Part shown: positions 1 to 8,508 of the stretch, in pieces
How the letters are laid out: each line of letters opens with the position of its first letter
Position numbering within the stretch: the stretch's first letter is position 1
Notes under the pieces: model-generated
Told to the model about the DNA's origin: nothing
What the model saw: only the letters and a program-made list of their open reading frames with translations
The model's database searches: none
Position numbers and translations under genes: made by a program
Virus record (IMG/VR): IMGVR_UViG_3300030116_001913
Location: 1 to 32,611 of that record
DNA from: a virus
Reading direction: 5' to 3' (one strand)
Length of the DNA stretch: 32,611 nt

Positions 1-1
1 T

Positions 2-13
2 GGTAATTCGGAC
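2..13. repeat. 12-bp terminal direct repeat, left copy (possible cos)
   Basis: GGTAATTCGGAC at the left end is repeated exactly at 32600-32611. It sits about 50 bp before the small terminase gene. In lambda the 12-nt cohesive end likewise precedes the terminase genes. It may be a real cohesive end or only the assembly overlap of a circular genome. The base before the repeat differs between copies (T on the left, G on the right), so the overlap does not extend further. Confidence 0.6.
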
Positions 14-22
14 TGCAAATTA

Positions 23-38
23 TTTCTAGCGATAGAAA
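23..38. promoter_or_regulatory. Inverted repeat upstream of terminase
   Basis: TTTCTA, four bases, TAGAAA: a perfect 6-bp inverted repeat between the left terminus and the first gene. The half-site TAGAA is the same as the one repeated in the regulatory region at 26921-26945. It could be an operator or part of the packaging site. Such short AT-rich repeats also arise by chance, so this is tentative. Confidence 0.3.
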
Positions 39-63
39 CTATATAGGGGGGTTGTGTAATATT

Positions 64-528
64 ATGTCCAGAATAGCAGACGTAGCGCAACATTTGAACT
101 GTTCTCAGCAAGCTTTATCTAAACTGATAGACGATGGTGTTATCACAAAAAAACCACGTGGAAAATACGATTTAGATGAAGTGAGACTGGAATATATAAA
201 GCATTTTAGGGCTATTGCTTCTGGTCGGGCAGCGGCTGGAGATTTAGACTTAGGTGCTGAACGTGCTAGGCTAGCTAAAGAACAGGCTGATGCAAAAGAG
301 ATGGAAAACGCTATAGAACGTGGTGATTTAGTTTATATTGAAATGGTGGCTAAAGACTTTGAGAAGCAATTATTAAAGGCTAAAACTAAATTATTAGCAT
401 TGCCGTCAAAAATAGCTGCTGAAGTCCATGCTAGTGCTAATGTTAAGGAAGCTAAGTTATTAATAGAAATGAACATGAAAGACGCATTAAGTGATTTGGT
501 CGGATACGGTAAACAAGCAGCAGAGTGA
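64..528 (+). CDS. terS: Terminase small subunit (Nu1-like)
   Basis: This is the likely DNA-recognition subunit of the packaging terminase. The protein (154 aa from this start) begins with a helix-turn-helix segment (IADVAQHLNCSQQALSKL, about residues 3-20). A charged coiled-coil-like middle follows, and a C-terminal helical part would contact the large subunit. This order resembles lambda Nu1. I chose the ATG at 64, about 12 bases after a G-rich Shine-Dalgarno (AGGGGGG); the frame also opens with a TTG at 52 that lies on top of that site. It overlaps the large terminase gene by 38 bp, as expected for coupled subunits, and being first after the genome end supports the assignment. Confidence 0.8.
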   Translation: MSRIADVAQHLNCSQQALSKLIDDGVITKKPRGKYDLDEVRLEYIKHFRAIASGRAAAGDLDLGAERARLAKEQADAKEMENAIERGDLVYIEMVAKDFEKQLLKAKTKLLALPSKIAAEVHASANVKEAKLLIEMNMKDALSDLVGYGKQAAE

Positions 529-2335
529 AAAATTAAGGCGTAGACTTGAAGAAGTAATGGCAACGGCTTTAGCGCCACCACCAGATTTAACGGTTTCACA
601 ATGGGCTGACAACTATAGACAATTATCCAGTGAAAGTTCTGCTGAAGCTGGCCGCTGGTCAACCAGTAGAGCCGAATATCAGCGTGGCATGATGGATGCT
701 GTAAGTGATCCAGATATAGAAAATATCGTATTAATGACGGCTGCACAAATTGGTAAGACTGAGCTAATTAATAATGTTGTGGGTTTTCATATACATCAAG
801 ACCCAGCGCCAATGTTGGTGGTTCAACCCACTTTAGAAATGGCACAAACTTGGTCAAAAGATAGACTTGCTCCAGCTATAAGAGATACACCAGTATTGTC
901 AGAAAAGATAAAAGACCCAAGATCAAGAGATAGCGGCAATACAACTTTGCATAAGGTATTTTCTGGCGGTCACGTTACAGCTTGTGGTGCTAATAGTCCA
1001 AGTTCATTGGCATCTAGACCGTGCCGAATAATATTATGCGATGAGGTTGACAGATACCCAATAAGTGCTGGTACAGAAGGTGATCCAGTATCTTTAGCCC
1101 GTAAAAGGTCAGCCACCTTCTGGAACAGAAAGATTATTATGGTTTCTACTCCTACTGAGAAAAATGCCAGCAGAATAGAAGCGGCTTATGAAAATAGTGA
1201 TAAAAGAAAGTTTTTTGTCGGTTGCAAAGATTGTGGTCATTCGCAAGATTTAAAGTGGTCACAAGTTATTTGGACTGACAATGATCCTAATACAGCAGAA
1301 TATTCTTGCGCTAATTGTGGATCGTTATGGAATGATGCAGCCAGATGGCGAGCTATACGGGCTGGCAAATGGATTAAAACGGCTGAAGGTGATGGCAAAA
1401 CTGCTGGCTTTCATTTGTCAGGAATATATTCACCATGGACGCCACTAGCTGATATAGTCAGGGATTTCTTGCAGTCTAAAAGTGATCCAATGAGATTAAG
1501 AACTTGGATAAACACAACTTTAGGTGAGACATTTGAGGAAGAAGGAGAGGGAGTAGACGAGTTTGATCTATTCCAAAGACGTGAAGATTGGGGCGATAAT
1601 GTGCCTGATGATGTGCTGGTTATTACGTGCGGTGCTGATGTTCAAGATGATCGAATTGCATATGAAGTGGTTGGCTGGACTAGAAACGAAAGCAGTTATT
1701 CACTGGAATATAATGAAATATATGGTGATCCATCCAGTAAACAGCTATGGAAAGACTTTGATGAAATCGTAAGTCAGAAATATTACCATGCTGAATTTGG
1801 TGATATGCCAATTAGAGCAACTATGATTGACAGTGGTGGTCACTTTACCCAAGCCGTTTATAATTATGTGAAGAACAGAACTGGTAAAAGAATATTTGCT
1901 ATCAAGGGTGTTGGTGGTGAGGGTAAGCCAATTATTGGTAGACCGTCAAAAAACAATATTGGTAAAATAAATTTATTTCCTGTTGGTACGGATACGGCAA
2001 AAGAATTAATCTACGCACGTCTGAAAGCTACTGATGATATGGATGGGTATTGTCACTTTCCAACCGATAGGAGTGAAGAATATTTTAGAATGTTGACGGC
2101 TGAAAAGAAGGTAATCCGATACTTTAAGGGTCGGCAAAGACGTGAATGGATCAAGATTAGAACTCGAAATGAAGCCTTAGATTGCCGTGTTTATGCTACG
2201 GCTGGATTTGCTCTTTTAAATATTAACATGGATGCAATTGCCAAACGAGGTAAAAATAGTGTAAAATCGCAACAAGGAACAAATGCAAGGCGTGTATTCA
2301 AGCCGCGTCCGAATAATTTTGTTACAGGATATTAA
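491..2335 (+). CDS. terL: Terminase large subunit (GpA family)
   Basis: This is the ATPase/nuclease motor that cuts and packages phage DNA (614 aa, close to lambda GpA at about 640). Visible parts are a Walker A-like loop TAAQIGKT (residues 83-90), Walker B IILCDEVD (180-187), the coupling motif STPTEKNASR (219-228), and two CxxC pairs at 245-248 and 273-276. Nuclease acidic residues lie in GADVQDDR (381-388) and MIDSGG (445-450), with NEALDCRVYA near 560-569. The start taken is GTG at 491 because the family has about 30 residues before the SQWAD-type motif; an ATG at 557 is the alternative. GpA terminases go with lambda-type cos packaging. Confidence 0.95.
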   Translation: MIWSDTVNKQQSEKLRRRLEEVMATALAPPPDLTVSQWADNYRQLSSESSAEAGRWSTSRAEYQRGMMDAVSDPDIENIVLMTAAQIGKTELINNVVGFHIHQDPAPMLVVQPTLEMAQTWSKDRLAPAIRDTPVLSEKIKDPRSRDSGNTTLHKVFSGGHVTACGANSPSSLASRPCRIILCDEVDRYPISAGTEGDPVSLARKRSATFWNRKIIMVSTPTEKNASRIEAAYENSDKRKFFVGCKDCGHSQDLKWSQVIWTDNDPNTAEYSCANCGSLWNDAARWRAIRAGKWIKTAEGDGKTAGFHLSGIYSPWTPLADIVRDFLQSKSDPMRLRTWINTTLGETFEEEGEGVDEFDLFQRREDWGDNVPDDVLVITCGADVQDDRIAYEVVGWTRNESSYSLEYNEIYGDPSSKQLWKDFDEIVSQKYYHAEFGDMPIRATMIDSGGHFTQAVYNYVKNRTGKRIFAIKGVGGEGKPIIGRPSKNNIGKINLFPVGTDTAKELIYARLKATDDMDGYCHFPTDRSEEYFRMLTAEKKVIRYFKGRQRREWIKIRTRNEALDCRVYATAGFALLNINMDAIAKRGKNSVKSQQGTNARRVFKPRPNNFVTGY

Positions 2336-2338
2336 TTG

Positions 2339-2920
2339 ATGGCTAATTTATTTGACGCGACAAATGCACCAACTGAAATACCTAGAAGCTTTACCGTTGG
2401 TGATTTTGTCCAATGGAAAAACACGACATTAGGCACTGATTACCCAAACACAGCATATACCGTTACATTCCTAGCTAGATCAGCAACTGGCACAGCTAAT
2501 GAATTTAGTGTCACGGCTACAGCGTCTGATGATGATTACCTATTTACAATACTTTCAACTACGTCTGATGATTATAATGAGGGTCATTATCATTACCAGC
2601 TAGAGGTTTTACGTAATAGCGATAGTGCTAGGATTATTGTTGATACGGGTGAAATAGATGTTGAGCCTGATCTAGATGTTTCAAGTGATCCACGCGAACA
2701 CGCTGAAAAGATGCTCAATAAGATTGAAGCTGTATTAGAAAACCGTGCTGACGGTGATTTAAGCAGCTACAGTATTGCTGGACGGTCACTTACTAAAATG
2801 TCACCTGATGAATTATTAACTTGGCGTGATTACTACAGGCGTGAAGTAAAAGCTATAAAACGTAAGATTGATGTAAAGCATGGCCGCAAAACATCATCAA
2901 CTATATTAATGAGGTTCTAA
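2339..2920 (+). CDS. gpW-like head-tail connector with N-terminal Ig-like domain
   Basis: The protein has two parts. Residues 1 to about 110 form a beta-rich, Thr/Ser-rich domain (VGDFVQWK near the start). The last 80 residues are helical and carry SYSIAGRSLTKMSPDELLTWRDYYR, the pattern of lambda gpW-type joining proteins, which are otherwise only about 68 aa. The place between terminase and portal is exactly that of W in lambda. The fused beta domain plus gpW-like tail is an arrangement I recall from alphaproteobacterial phages. ATG at 2339 is preferred over the TTG just before it. Confidence 0.7.
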   Translation: MANLFDATNAPTEIPRSFTVGDFVQWKNTTLGTDYPNTAYTVTFLARSATGTANEFSVTATASDDDYLFTILSTTSDDYNEGHYHYQLEVLRNSDSARIIVDTGEIDVEPDLDVSSDPREHAEKMLNKIEAVLENRADGDLSSYSIAGRSLTKMSPDELLTWRDYYRREVKAIKRKIDVKHGRKTSSTILMRF

Positions 2921-2921
2921 G

Positions 2922-4421
2922 ATGGGCTTGTTTGATTTCCTATTACCACAAAGACAAGCCGATATAGAATTAGTTAAGCGTGGTAGGAAAAGACGTAGAA
3001 GTTACGCTGGAGCTAATCAGGGTAGATTATTTAGTGACTTTATCGGTTCTAGTTCATCAGCAGATAGTGAATTACGTGCAAGCTTGCCCGTTTTACGCAA
3101 TAGAAGCCGTGATTTAGCTAGAAACAATGAGTATGCAAAAAGATTTCTAAACCTAATTAGAACCAATGTAGTCGGTGAAAAGGGTTTCACACTACAGGTT
3201 AGAGCTACAAATGATGATAGATCATTAGACGCTGCTGGTAATACAATCCTAGAAAATGCGTTTAAGGCTTGGGGAAGATTAGGTAATTGTGAAGTAAGTG
3301 GGCGTATGTCTTGGTTGGATTGCCAAAGATATGTTTGTGAGACATTAGCCCGTGATGGTGAAGTATTTATAAAGTTTGTGCAAAATAGGCGATTTAGAGA
3401 CGGTTTTGCATTGCAGTTTATTGAAGCTGAACTGATTGACCAAGATAAAAATGGTAAAGCAGCAAATGGCAACCAGATTAGAATGGGAGTGGAGCTAGAC
3501 GAATATCATAAGCCAGTGGCATATTATGTTCTTACAGCACATCCAAATGATACATTAAATTTTGCGGTGGGTGCTGAACGTAAGCATATTCGAGTACCAG
3601 CAAACGAAATATTACATTTATTTATACAGAACAGGATGCACCAAACTAGAGGTGAGCCGTTTATGTCTCCAGCAATAGCATCACTAAAGATGCTGCATGG
3701 ATATAGAGAAGCTGAGTTAGTTGCTGCTAGGGCAGCGGCTGCTAAGTTTGGTATTATTACCACTCCAGACGGTGATGAATTTGTTGGTGATGATGAAACA
3801 GATGATGAAGTGCCTGTAATTGATATGGCTCCAGCTTCTGTTTATCAGTTACCATCAGGGCATGATTTTAAGATGATTGATCCAGCCCATCCAACTTCTG
3901 CATTTGCCGAATTTGAACAGGCCGTATTACGCGGTATCGCGTCTGGTTTAAACGTATCTTATACAAGCTTATCAAATGATCTAAAGGGTGTTTCTTATAG
4001 TTCTATACGTCAAGGCACTATAGAAGAACGCGATCATTACAAAACATTACAATCATATATAATAGAACACTTTTGTGAGCCAGTATTTAGAAACTGGCTA
4101 GAAAGTGCACTATCGTTTGGTGATATACCGATACCAATATCTAAATATGATAAGTTTGCTGATAACTTACATTTTCGTGGCCGTGGCTTTGCTTGGGTTG
4201 ATCCACAAAGAGAGATAAATGCTCACGTAACAGCATTATCTAACGGTATTGTTAGCATGAATGATATAGCTGCAAATTATGGAAGGGATGTAGAAGAATT
4301 ATTTAGTCAAATAGCATCTGATAAAGAAATGGCTGAAAGATATGGCTTATCGACTGCATTTGAACCATTTGGCGCTAAAGCACCTGTTCAACCAGAAGTG
4401 AGTGACGCAGATGAGTTATAA
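2922..4421 (+). CDS. Portal protein (lambda gpB family)
   Basis: This forms the dodecameric portal at the unique capsid vertex through which DNA is packaged. The protein (499 aa) has the family's basic N-terminus, then SLPVLRNRSRDLARNNEYAKRF (in family style, about residues 54-75) and VVGEKGFTLQ, then ARDGEVFIKF and QFIEAELID. A C-terminal half follows with SYSSIRQGTIEERDHYK and FAWVDPQREI, a strong match to the lambda-type portal pattern. GAGG lies seven bases before the ATG. The gene overlaps the following protease-capsid ORF by about 11 bp. Confidence 0.93.
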   Translation: MGLFDFLLPQRQADIELVKRGRKRRRSYAGANQGRLFSDFIGSSSSADSELRASLPVLRNRSRDLARNNEYAKRFLNLIRTNVVGEKGFTLQVRATNDDRSLDAAGNTILENAFKAWGRLGNCEVSGRMSWLDCQRYVCETLARDGEVFIKFVQNRRFRDGFALQFIEAELIDQDKNGKAANGNQIRMGVELDEYHKPVAYYVLTAHPNDTLNFAVGAERKHIRVPANEILHLFIQNRMHQTRGEPFMSPAIASLKMLHGYREAELVAARAAAAKFGIITTPDGDEFVGDDETDDEVPVIDMAPASVYQLPSGHDFKMIDPAHPTSAFAEFEQAVLRGIASGLNVSYTSLSNDLKGVSYSSIRQGTIEERDHYKTLQSYIIEHFCEPVFRNWLESALSFGDIPIPISKYDKFADNLHFRGRGFAWVDPQREINAHVTALSNGIVSMNDIAANYGRDVEELFSQIASDKEMAERYGLSTAFEPFGAKAPVQPEVSDADEL

Positions 4422-7059
4422 GCCGACTGAAGGAATGGTAACAGAAGCCCAACGCGGTTTAGATTGGCGATCTGAGCATGGTAGAGGTGGTACGGCTGTA
4501 GGAATTGCCCGTGCTAGGGATATTGTTAGTGGTAAAAATTTATCAGAAGATACTGTTTTACGTATGTATTCTTTTTTTAGTCGGCATGAAGTCGACAAGC
4601 AAGCTGAAGGATTTGAGCAAGGTGAAGAAGGCTACCCATCTAACGGGCGTATAGCTTGGGCTTTATGGGGTGGTAATGCTGGTTTCACTTGGTCTAAGAA
4701 TATACGGGATAGAATAAAAAAAGATGAAACTAGGGCTGTAACTGATGCAGTGCGTAAAGGTTTAGCTAAGAAAGCAGAAGATCATAATAAAGATGTTGGT
4801 AATGTTGCGTCTAAACGTACTACCACTAGGACGCTAATATCTGTATTCAATCGCGGTATTGGTGCATATAAGACTAATCCACAAAGCGTAAGACCAAGTG
4901 TTAAATCGCCTGAACAATGGGCTTATGCCCGTGTCAACAGTTATTTATATGCTTTGCGGAATGGTAAATTTAGAAGTGGCAAGCATGACACTGATTTACT
5001 TCCATCAGGTCATCCGATGTCATCAAAGAAAAGGGATGTTACAATGGATGAAAAAAATGATACAATTGATCTAAATGAAAAAGGGTCTGAGCCGATGAAA
5101 AAGCGTCATGTTATAAATATAGAAGAAACTGAAGAAGCTTATATTGTTACTTTTGCCAAGCCTATGGGTGAGCAAACGGAAGCAGAAGCTCCGACAGAAG
5201 AAGAAAGATTTGTACGTGAAGATATGGAAAGACGCGGTCATTACATGGATGAAAAGGCCGTAGATATTGATGAAAGACGTGTAAAAGTCGGTGTATCTAC
5301 AGAAGAACCTGTAGAAAGATCATTTGGAATGGAAGTTATAGACCATTCCCGTGATAGTATGAATTTAGACTTTCTGAATAGTGGTCGCGCTCCATTGTTA
5401 CTTGACCATGACATGGAAAAGCAAATTGGCGTGATTGAAGGAGTTGAACTTGATGAAGATGCTCGTCGTCTACGGGCAATGGTTCGTTTTGGAAAAGGTG
5501 GACTAGCTTCAGAAGTGTTCAATGATGTTACTGATGGCATCAGACAAAACATCAGTGTAGGCTATCGAATTGATGGCCGAATAAAACGTGATGATGATCC
5601 TGAAGAATACTACAGGGTTGCCACCACACCAATGGAAATTAGTATTGTTAGTGTACCAGCGGATCAGTCAAGTCTTGTTGGTGTCGGGCGATCAGTTCCA
5701 GCAGAACCCTTAACTCAAACATCTGAAGGAGATGAAGTTATGACTGAAGAAGTCAAAAACGACATTGATCTTGACGCGGTTAAAGCTGATGCAGTTCGAG
5801 CCGCAAGAAAGAACGATGCTGAAATCTTGGCACTAGCAGCCAAGCATAATAAACGCGACTTAGGTAATGAAGCAATTGCAAGCGGTATGTCAGTAGACCA
5901 ATTCCGTGGTAATTTGCTTGATGCTATTGGTGATAAGCCACTAGACATTGCACCAGCACAAGTTGACGCTCCAGTAAAAGAGCAAAAAAGCTATTCTCTT
6001 GGTAGAATGATCCAAGCTCAAATTACTGGTGATTGGCGTAAGGCTGGGTACGAGCGTGAAATCAATGATGAAATAGCCACACGTGTTGGCCGCGATGCAG
6101 AAGGTGTTTATGTACCTGATTTTGCATGGGGGCAACGAGGGCCATTATCAACAGCAGCGACTGGCGGTTCAAGTGCAGAAGTTGTATTTGATGATTTTGT
6201 ACCAACTGAACACCGTGGTGATATGTTCATTGAGGCGCTACGTGCTAGACAAGTTCTAGGCGGTCTAGGAACAACTTACCTAAGTGGTCTAACCAACAGA
6301 ATTAAAATGCCAAAACTAGCAACTGGCGCTAATGCTGCATTTGTAGAAGAATTAGCAGATGTTGGCGATGGTGCTGGAACAGACGGTGGTGTTACATTGC
6401 AGCCAAGAACAATGGGTGCATTTGTTGATATGTCACGTTTGTTAATGTTGGAGAGTGTGCCAGCTATTGAGCAAATAATCAGAAATGATTTACTTGCTTC
6501 AGCAGCCGACAGAACTGAATTTTATGCAATTCAAGGTTCTGGTTCTGGTGGCCAGCCAACAGGTATTTTGAACACATCTGGCGTAAATGATCTAGACATT
6601 TCATCAGGTACTGATGTTGATAGCCTTACATGGGCTGACATTATCAACCTAGTGAAGTTGGTTGAAGAAGATAATGGGATAGTCAATGGCAATGCTGCTG
6701 GCTTCTTATCACACCCAGCAGTTAAAGCTAAACTAGCTTCAACAGCTAAAGTATCTTCAACTGATAGTGTTATGATCTTGAATGACCCGTGGAATAACCT
6801 TTATGGCTATCCAATGGGTTTCACATCAAACGTACCAACAACACTAGATCCAGGCGATGGTGGTAATGACGCTTCAGCATTGATCTTTGGTGACTTTAGC
6901 CAATTGATGATTGCTCAGTTTGGCGCTCCAAGCATCCTAGTCGATCCATACAGTGGTTCAAAAGCTGGAACTGTGAGAATGGTTCTACACGCTGAACTAG
7001 ACGTAGGTGTAAGAAACGCTGTAAGCTTTGGTATCACTAATGAGGTATCAGTAGCTTAA
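4411..7059 (+). CDS. Fusion: unknown N-terminal domain + prohead protease + major capsid protein
   Basis: One unbroken frame (882 aa) joins three modules. The N-terminus (to about residue 200, YKPTEGMVTEAQRGLDW to GKHDTDLLPSGHP) is a domain I recall in phage head genes but cannot name. About residues 280-440 are an HK97-type prohead protease: LLLDHD holds the likely catalytic His, NISVGY the Ser, and MEISIVSVPADQ the typical end. From about 444 the protein is an HK97-fold capsid protein with a charged helical delta-type N-terminus, then GGLGTTYLSG, MGAFVDMSRL and IIRNDLLASAADRTEFYAIQGSG. GTG at 4402 is another start. In-frame ATGs at 5044 and 5740 have Shine-Dalgarno sites, so protease and capsid may also be made separately. 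Confidence 0.88.
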   Translation: MSYKPTEGMVTEAQRGLDWRSEHGRGGTAVGIARARDIVSGKNLSEDTVLRMYSFFSRHEVDKQAEGFEQGEEGYPSNGRIAWALWGGNAGFTWSKNIRDRIKKDETRAVTDAVRKGLAKKAEDHNKDVGNVASKRTTTRTLISVFNRGIGAYKTNPQSVRPSVKSPEQWAYARVNSYLYALRNGKFRSGKHDTDLLPSGHPMSSKKRDVTMDEKNDTIDLNEKGSEPMKKRHVINIEETEEAYIVTFAKPMGEQTEAEAPTEEERFVREDMERRGHYMDEKAVDIDERRVKVGVSTEEPVERSFGMEVIDHSRDSMNLDFLNSGRAPLLLDHDMEKQIGVIEGVELDEDARRLRAMVRFGKGGLASEVFNDVTDGIRQNISVGYRIDGRIKRDDDPEEYYRVATTPMEISIVSVPADQSSLVGVGRSVPAEPLTQTSEGDEVMTEEVKNDIDLDAVKADAVRAARKNDAEILALAAKHNKRDLGNEAIASGMSVDQFRGNLLDAIGDKPLDIAPAQVDAPVKEQKSYSLGRMIQAQITGDWRKAGYEREINDEIATRVGRDAEGVYVPDFAWGQRGPLSTAATGGSSAEVVFDDFVPTEHRGDMFIEALRARQVLGGLGTTYLSGLTNRIKMPKLATGANAAFVEELADVGDGAGTDGGVTLQPRTMGAFVDMSRLLMLESVPAIEQIIRNDLLASAADRTEFYAIQGSGSGGQPTGILNTSGVNDLDISSGTDVDSLTWADIINLVKLVEEDNGIVNGNAAGFLSHPAVKAKLASTAKVSSTDSVMILNDPWNNLYGYPMGFTSNVPTTLDPGDGGNDASALIFGDFSQLMIAQFGAPSILVDPYSGSKAGTVRMVLHAELDVGVRNAVSFGITNEVSVA
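5726..5742 (+). promoter_or_regulatory. Internal ribosome-binding site and start for the capsid protein
   Basis: AAGGAG at 5726-5731 lies eight bases before an in-frame ATG at 5740, exactly at the join between protease and capsid modules. Translation from there would give a 439-aa capsid precursor (MTEEVKNDIDLD...). This spacing and match are as good as any true start in the genome. It suggests capsid subunits are made in excess over the full fusion. Confidence 0.6.
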
Positions 7060-7068
7060 TATTAACAG

Positions 7069-7092
7069 GTGGGGCAGCAATGCCCCACTTTT
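7069..7092 (+). terminator. Intrinsic terminator after the capsid gene
   Basis: GTGGGGCA, loop GCAA, TGCCCCAC, then TTTT: a perfect 8-bp GC-rich stem with a tetraloop and T run, nine bases after the capsid stop codon. The connector and tail genes continue on the same strand with no obvious new promoter in the remaining 20 bases. Partial termination would therefore set capsid transcripts above tail transcripts. Confidence 0.85.
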
Positions 7093-7112
7093 AAGCCAAT
7101 GAAGGAAACACA

Positions 7113-7328
7113 ATGAAAATTAAAGTTATACAGAAGTGTTTTGCTGGAACGGGTGAAAACCTGATGGCTGGTGAGGAATATGAAGTAATGGACAGAATTG
7201 GCCAGAAGTTAATTGACCGTGGTTATGCTGAACCAGCAGATAAGCCAAAGCCACCCAAGAAAAGCAATAGAAGTGTCGGATTAAAAACATCCGATGAAGA
7301 ATTAGAAAAGCCAGAAAGTGATGATTAA
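7113..7328 (+). CDS. Small head-tail region protein
   Basis: A 71-aa protein. The N-terminal half (KVIQKCFAGTGENLMAGEEYEVMDRIGQKLIDRGYAEP) matches a common small phage protein found between the capsid and connector genes. The tail is Lys/Pro/Glu-rich (KPKPPKK, then acidic). I recall the type but know no firm function; head completion is inferred from position, where lambda has FI. AAGGAA lies five bases before the ATG. It overlaps the next gene by one base. Confidence 0.65.
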   Translation: MKIKVIQKCFAGTGENLMAGEEYEVMDRIGQKLIDRGYAEPADKPKPPKKSNRSVGLKTSDEELEKPESDD

Positions 7329-7642
7329 TGGCTATTTCTTTTGCTGATGATATTACCTTGCTTCTTAATGTTCAGGAGTTTGCAAAATCTGTAACCTACC
7401 AACGCAAGCTAGGTTTAGGTGATAGCACCATCAAAGGAATATTTGACAATGAAACTGTTCCTGTTGACGCTGGCGGTATAGCTGCTGTACATCAGGAACA
7501 GCCACGATTTACCTGTAGAACCACTGATATACCGAATATAGCGGAAGATGATTTTCTAGTTGTAGATAGTGTAAATTATCGCGTTGTAGCTTATATCCAC
7601 GATGGAACTGGTGTCAGTGTCATTCAATTGGAAAAGCAGTAG
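7328..7642 (+). CDS. Head-tail attachment protein (FII-like)
   Basis: A 104-aa protein of mostly beta structure. It has the pattern of the lambda gpFII attachment family: an early helix, KGIFDNETVPVDAGG, then a conserved QPRFTCRTTDIP and a closing VVDSVNYRVVAY segment. FII joins the filled head to the tail. The position after the small connector and directly before a tail terminator matches the lambda order FI, FII, Z, U. Start at the TAATG junction with the preceding gene. Confidence 0.7.
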   Translation: MAISFADDITLLLNVQEFAKSVTYQRKLGLGDSTIKGIFDNETVPVDAGGIAAVHQEQPRFTCRTTDIPNIAEDDFLVVDSVNYRVVAYIHDGTGVSVIQLEKQ

Positions 7643-8086
7643 ATGGCACACGTAAGACGCCAGATAAGAGATAGGGTAGCAACTCTACTAAGCCAAAACG
7701 TATCGTTGGTAAAAAGACGTGTGTTTACTACTCGTGTACACCCATTCAATGAAGAAAACTTACCAGCTATAAGCGTATATACTGGGGCAGAAGCCAGTGA
7801 GCGCATGAACGCTGGTGTCACAGACGTTATCAGAGACTTGACTTTAGACATAGATATATATGTTCGAGAAACAAGCAAGTTTGATGATGATGTGGACGCA
7901 ATAGCCGTCCAAGTCGAGGAAGCAATGGCTGGAGATTTTACGGTCAATGGTCTTGCTAAATTTAGTGTTCTAACATCTACTGAAATACAATTTGACGGTG
8001 AAGCTGACCAAATATTAGGTATTGCAAAGCTGACTTATTCAATCAGATATGTTACAGCAATAAATGATGTAGAAACAGCCAAATAA
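7643..8086 (+). CDS. Tail terminator / minor tail protein (U/Z-like)
   Basis: A 147-aa protein: a basic helical start (VRRQIRDRVATLL), then RRVFTTRVHPFNEENLPAISVYTGAE and alternating beta strands (LDIDIYVRE, KLTYSIRYVT). This resembles the lambda gpU-type tail terminators that cap the tail tube. It starts immediately after the FII-like stop and is followed by the tail tube gene, as U precedes V in lambda. It could instead be counted as the Z-type completion protein; sequence alone does not decide. Confidence 0.65.
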   Translation: MAHVRRQIRDRVATLLSQNVSLVKRRVFTTRVHPFNEENLPAISVYTGAEASERMNAGVTDVIRDLTLDIDIYVRETSKFDDDVDAIAVQVEEAMAGDFTVNGLAKFSVLTSTEIQFDGEADQILGIAKLTYSIRYVTAINDVETAK

Positions 8087-8098
8087 GGAGATACCGAC

Positions 8099-8500
8099 AT
8101 GGCAACACATACAGGAAGTGAAGGGACGGTCAAAGTCGGCACGGCTGGTTCTGACACAGCAATAGCAGAAATTCGATCATTTAGTATCGAAGAAACAGCC
8201 GACACACTTGAAACGACTAGCATGGGTGATAGCTCTAGGACTTATGTAGCTTCACTTAAACAGTTTACGGGTTCAATTGATGTATTTTGGGATGAAACCA
8301 ATACTGGTGGTCAAACAGCTCTTACTGTTGGAGCATCTGTGACCCTAAATCTATATCCAGAAGGTGCAACATCTGGTGATACTTATTACGGTGGTACAGC
8401 TATTGTTACTGGCCGAACTATTAATTCTACATTTGATGGGCTTGTAGAAATGACCATTTCAGTGCAAGGTAGTGGGGCATTAACTGAAACAACTGTATAA
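8099..8500 (+). CDS. Major tail tube protein
   Basis: A 133-aa beta-rich protein of the phage tail tube family. It begins GSEGTVKVGT, has EIRSFSIEETADTLETTSMGD, QFTGSIDVFWDE and a C-terminal VEMTISVQGSG, the typical order of siphovirus tube subunits. It should polymerise into the tail tube around the tape measure. AAGGAG lies eight bases before the ATG, one of the strongest ribosome-binding sites here, as fits a protein needed in many copies. Confidence 0.85.
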   Translation: MATHTGSEGTVKVGTAGSDTAIAEIRSFSIEETADTLETTSMGDSSRTYVASLKQFTGSIDVFWDETNTGGQTALTVGASVTLNLYPEGATSGDTYYGGTAIVTGRTINSTFDGLVEMTISVQGSGALTETTV

Positions 8501-8508
8501 GTAGGACT

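Noticed and set aside
333-746. 137-codon minus-strand ORF over the terminase junction
   Set aside because: It lies antisense to two confident terminase genes and its protein is low in complexity with no ribosome site of note.
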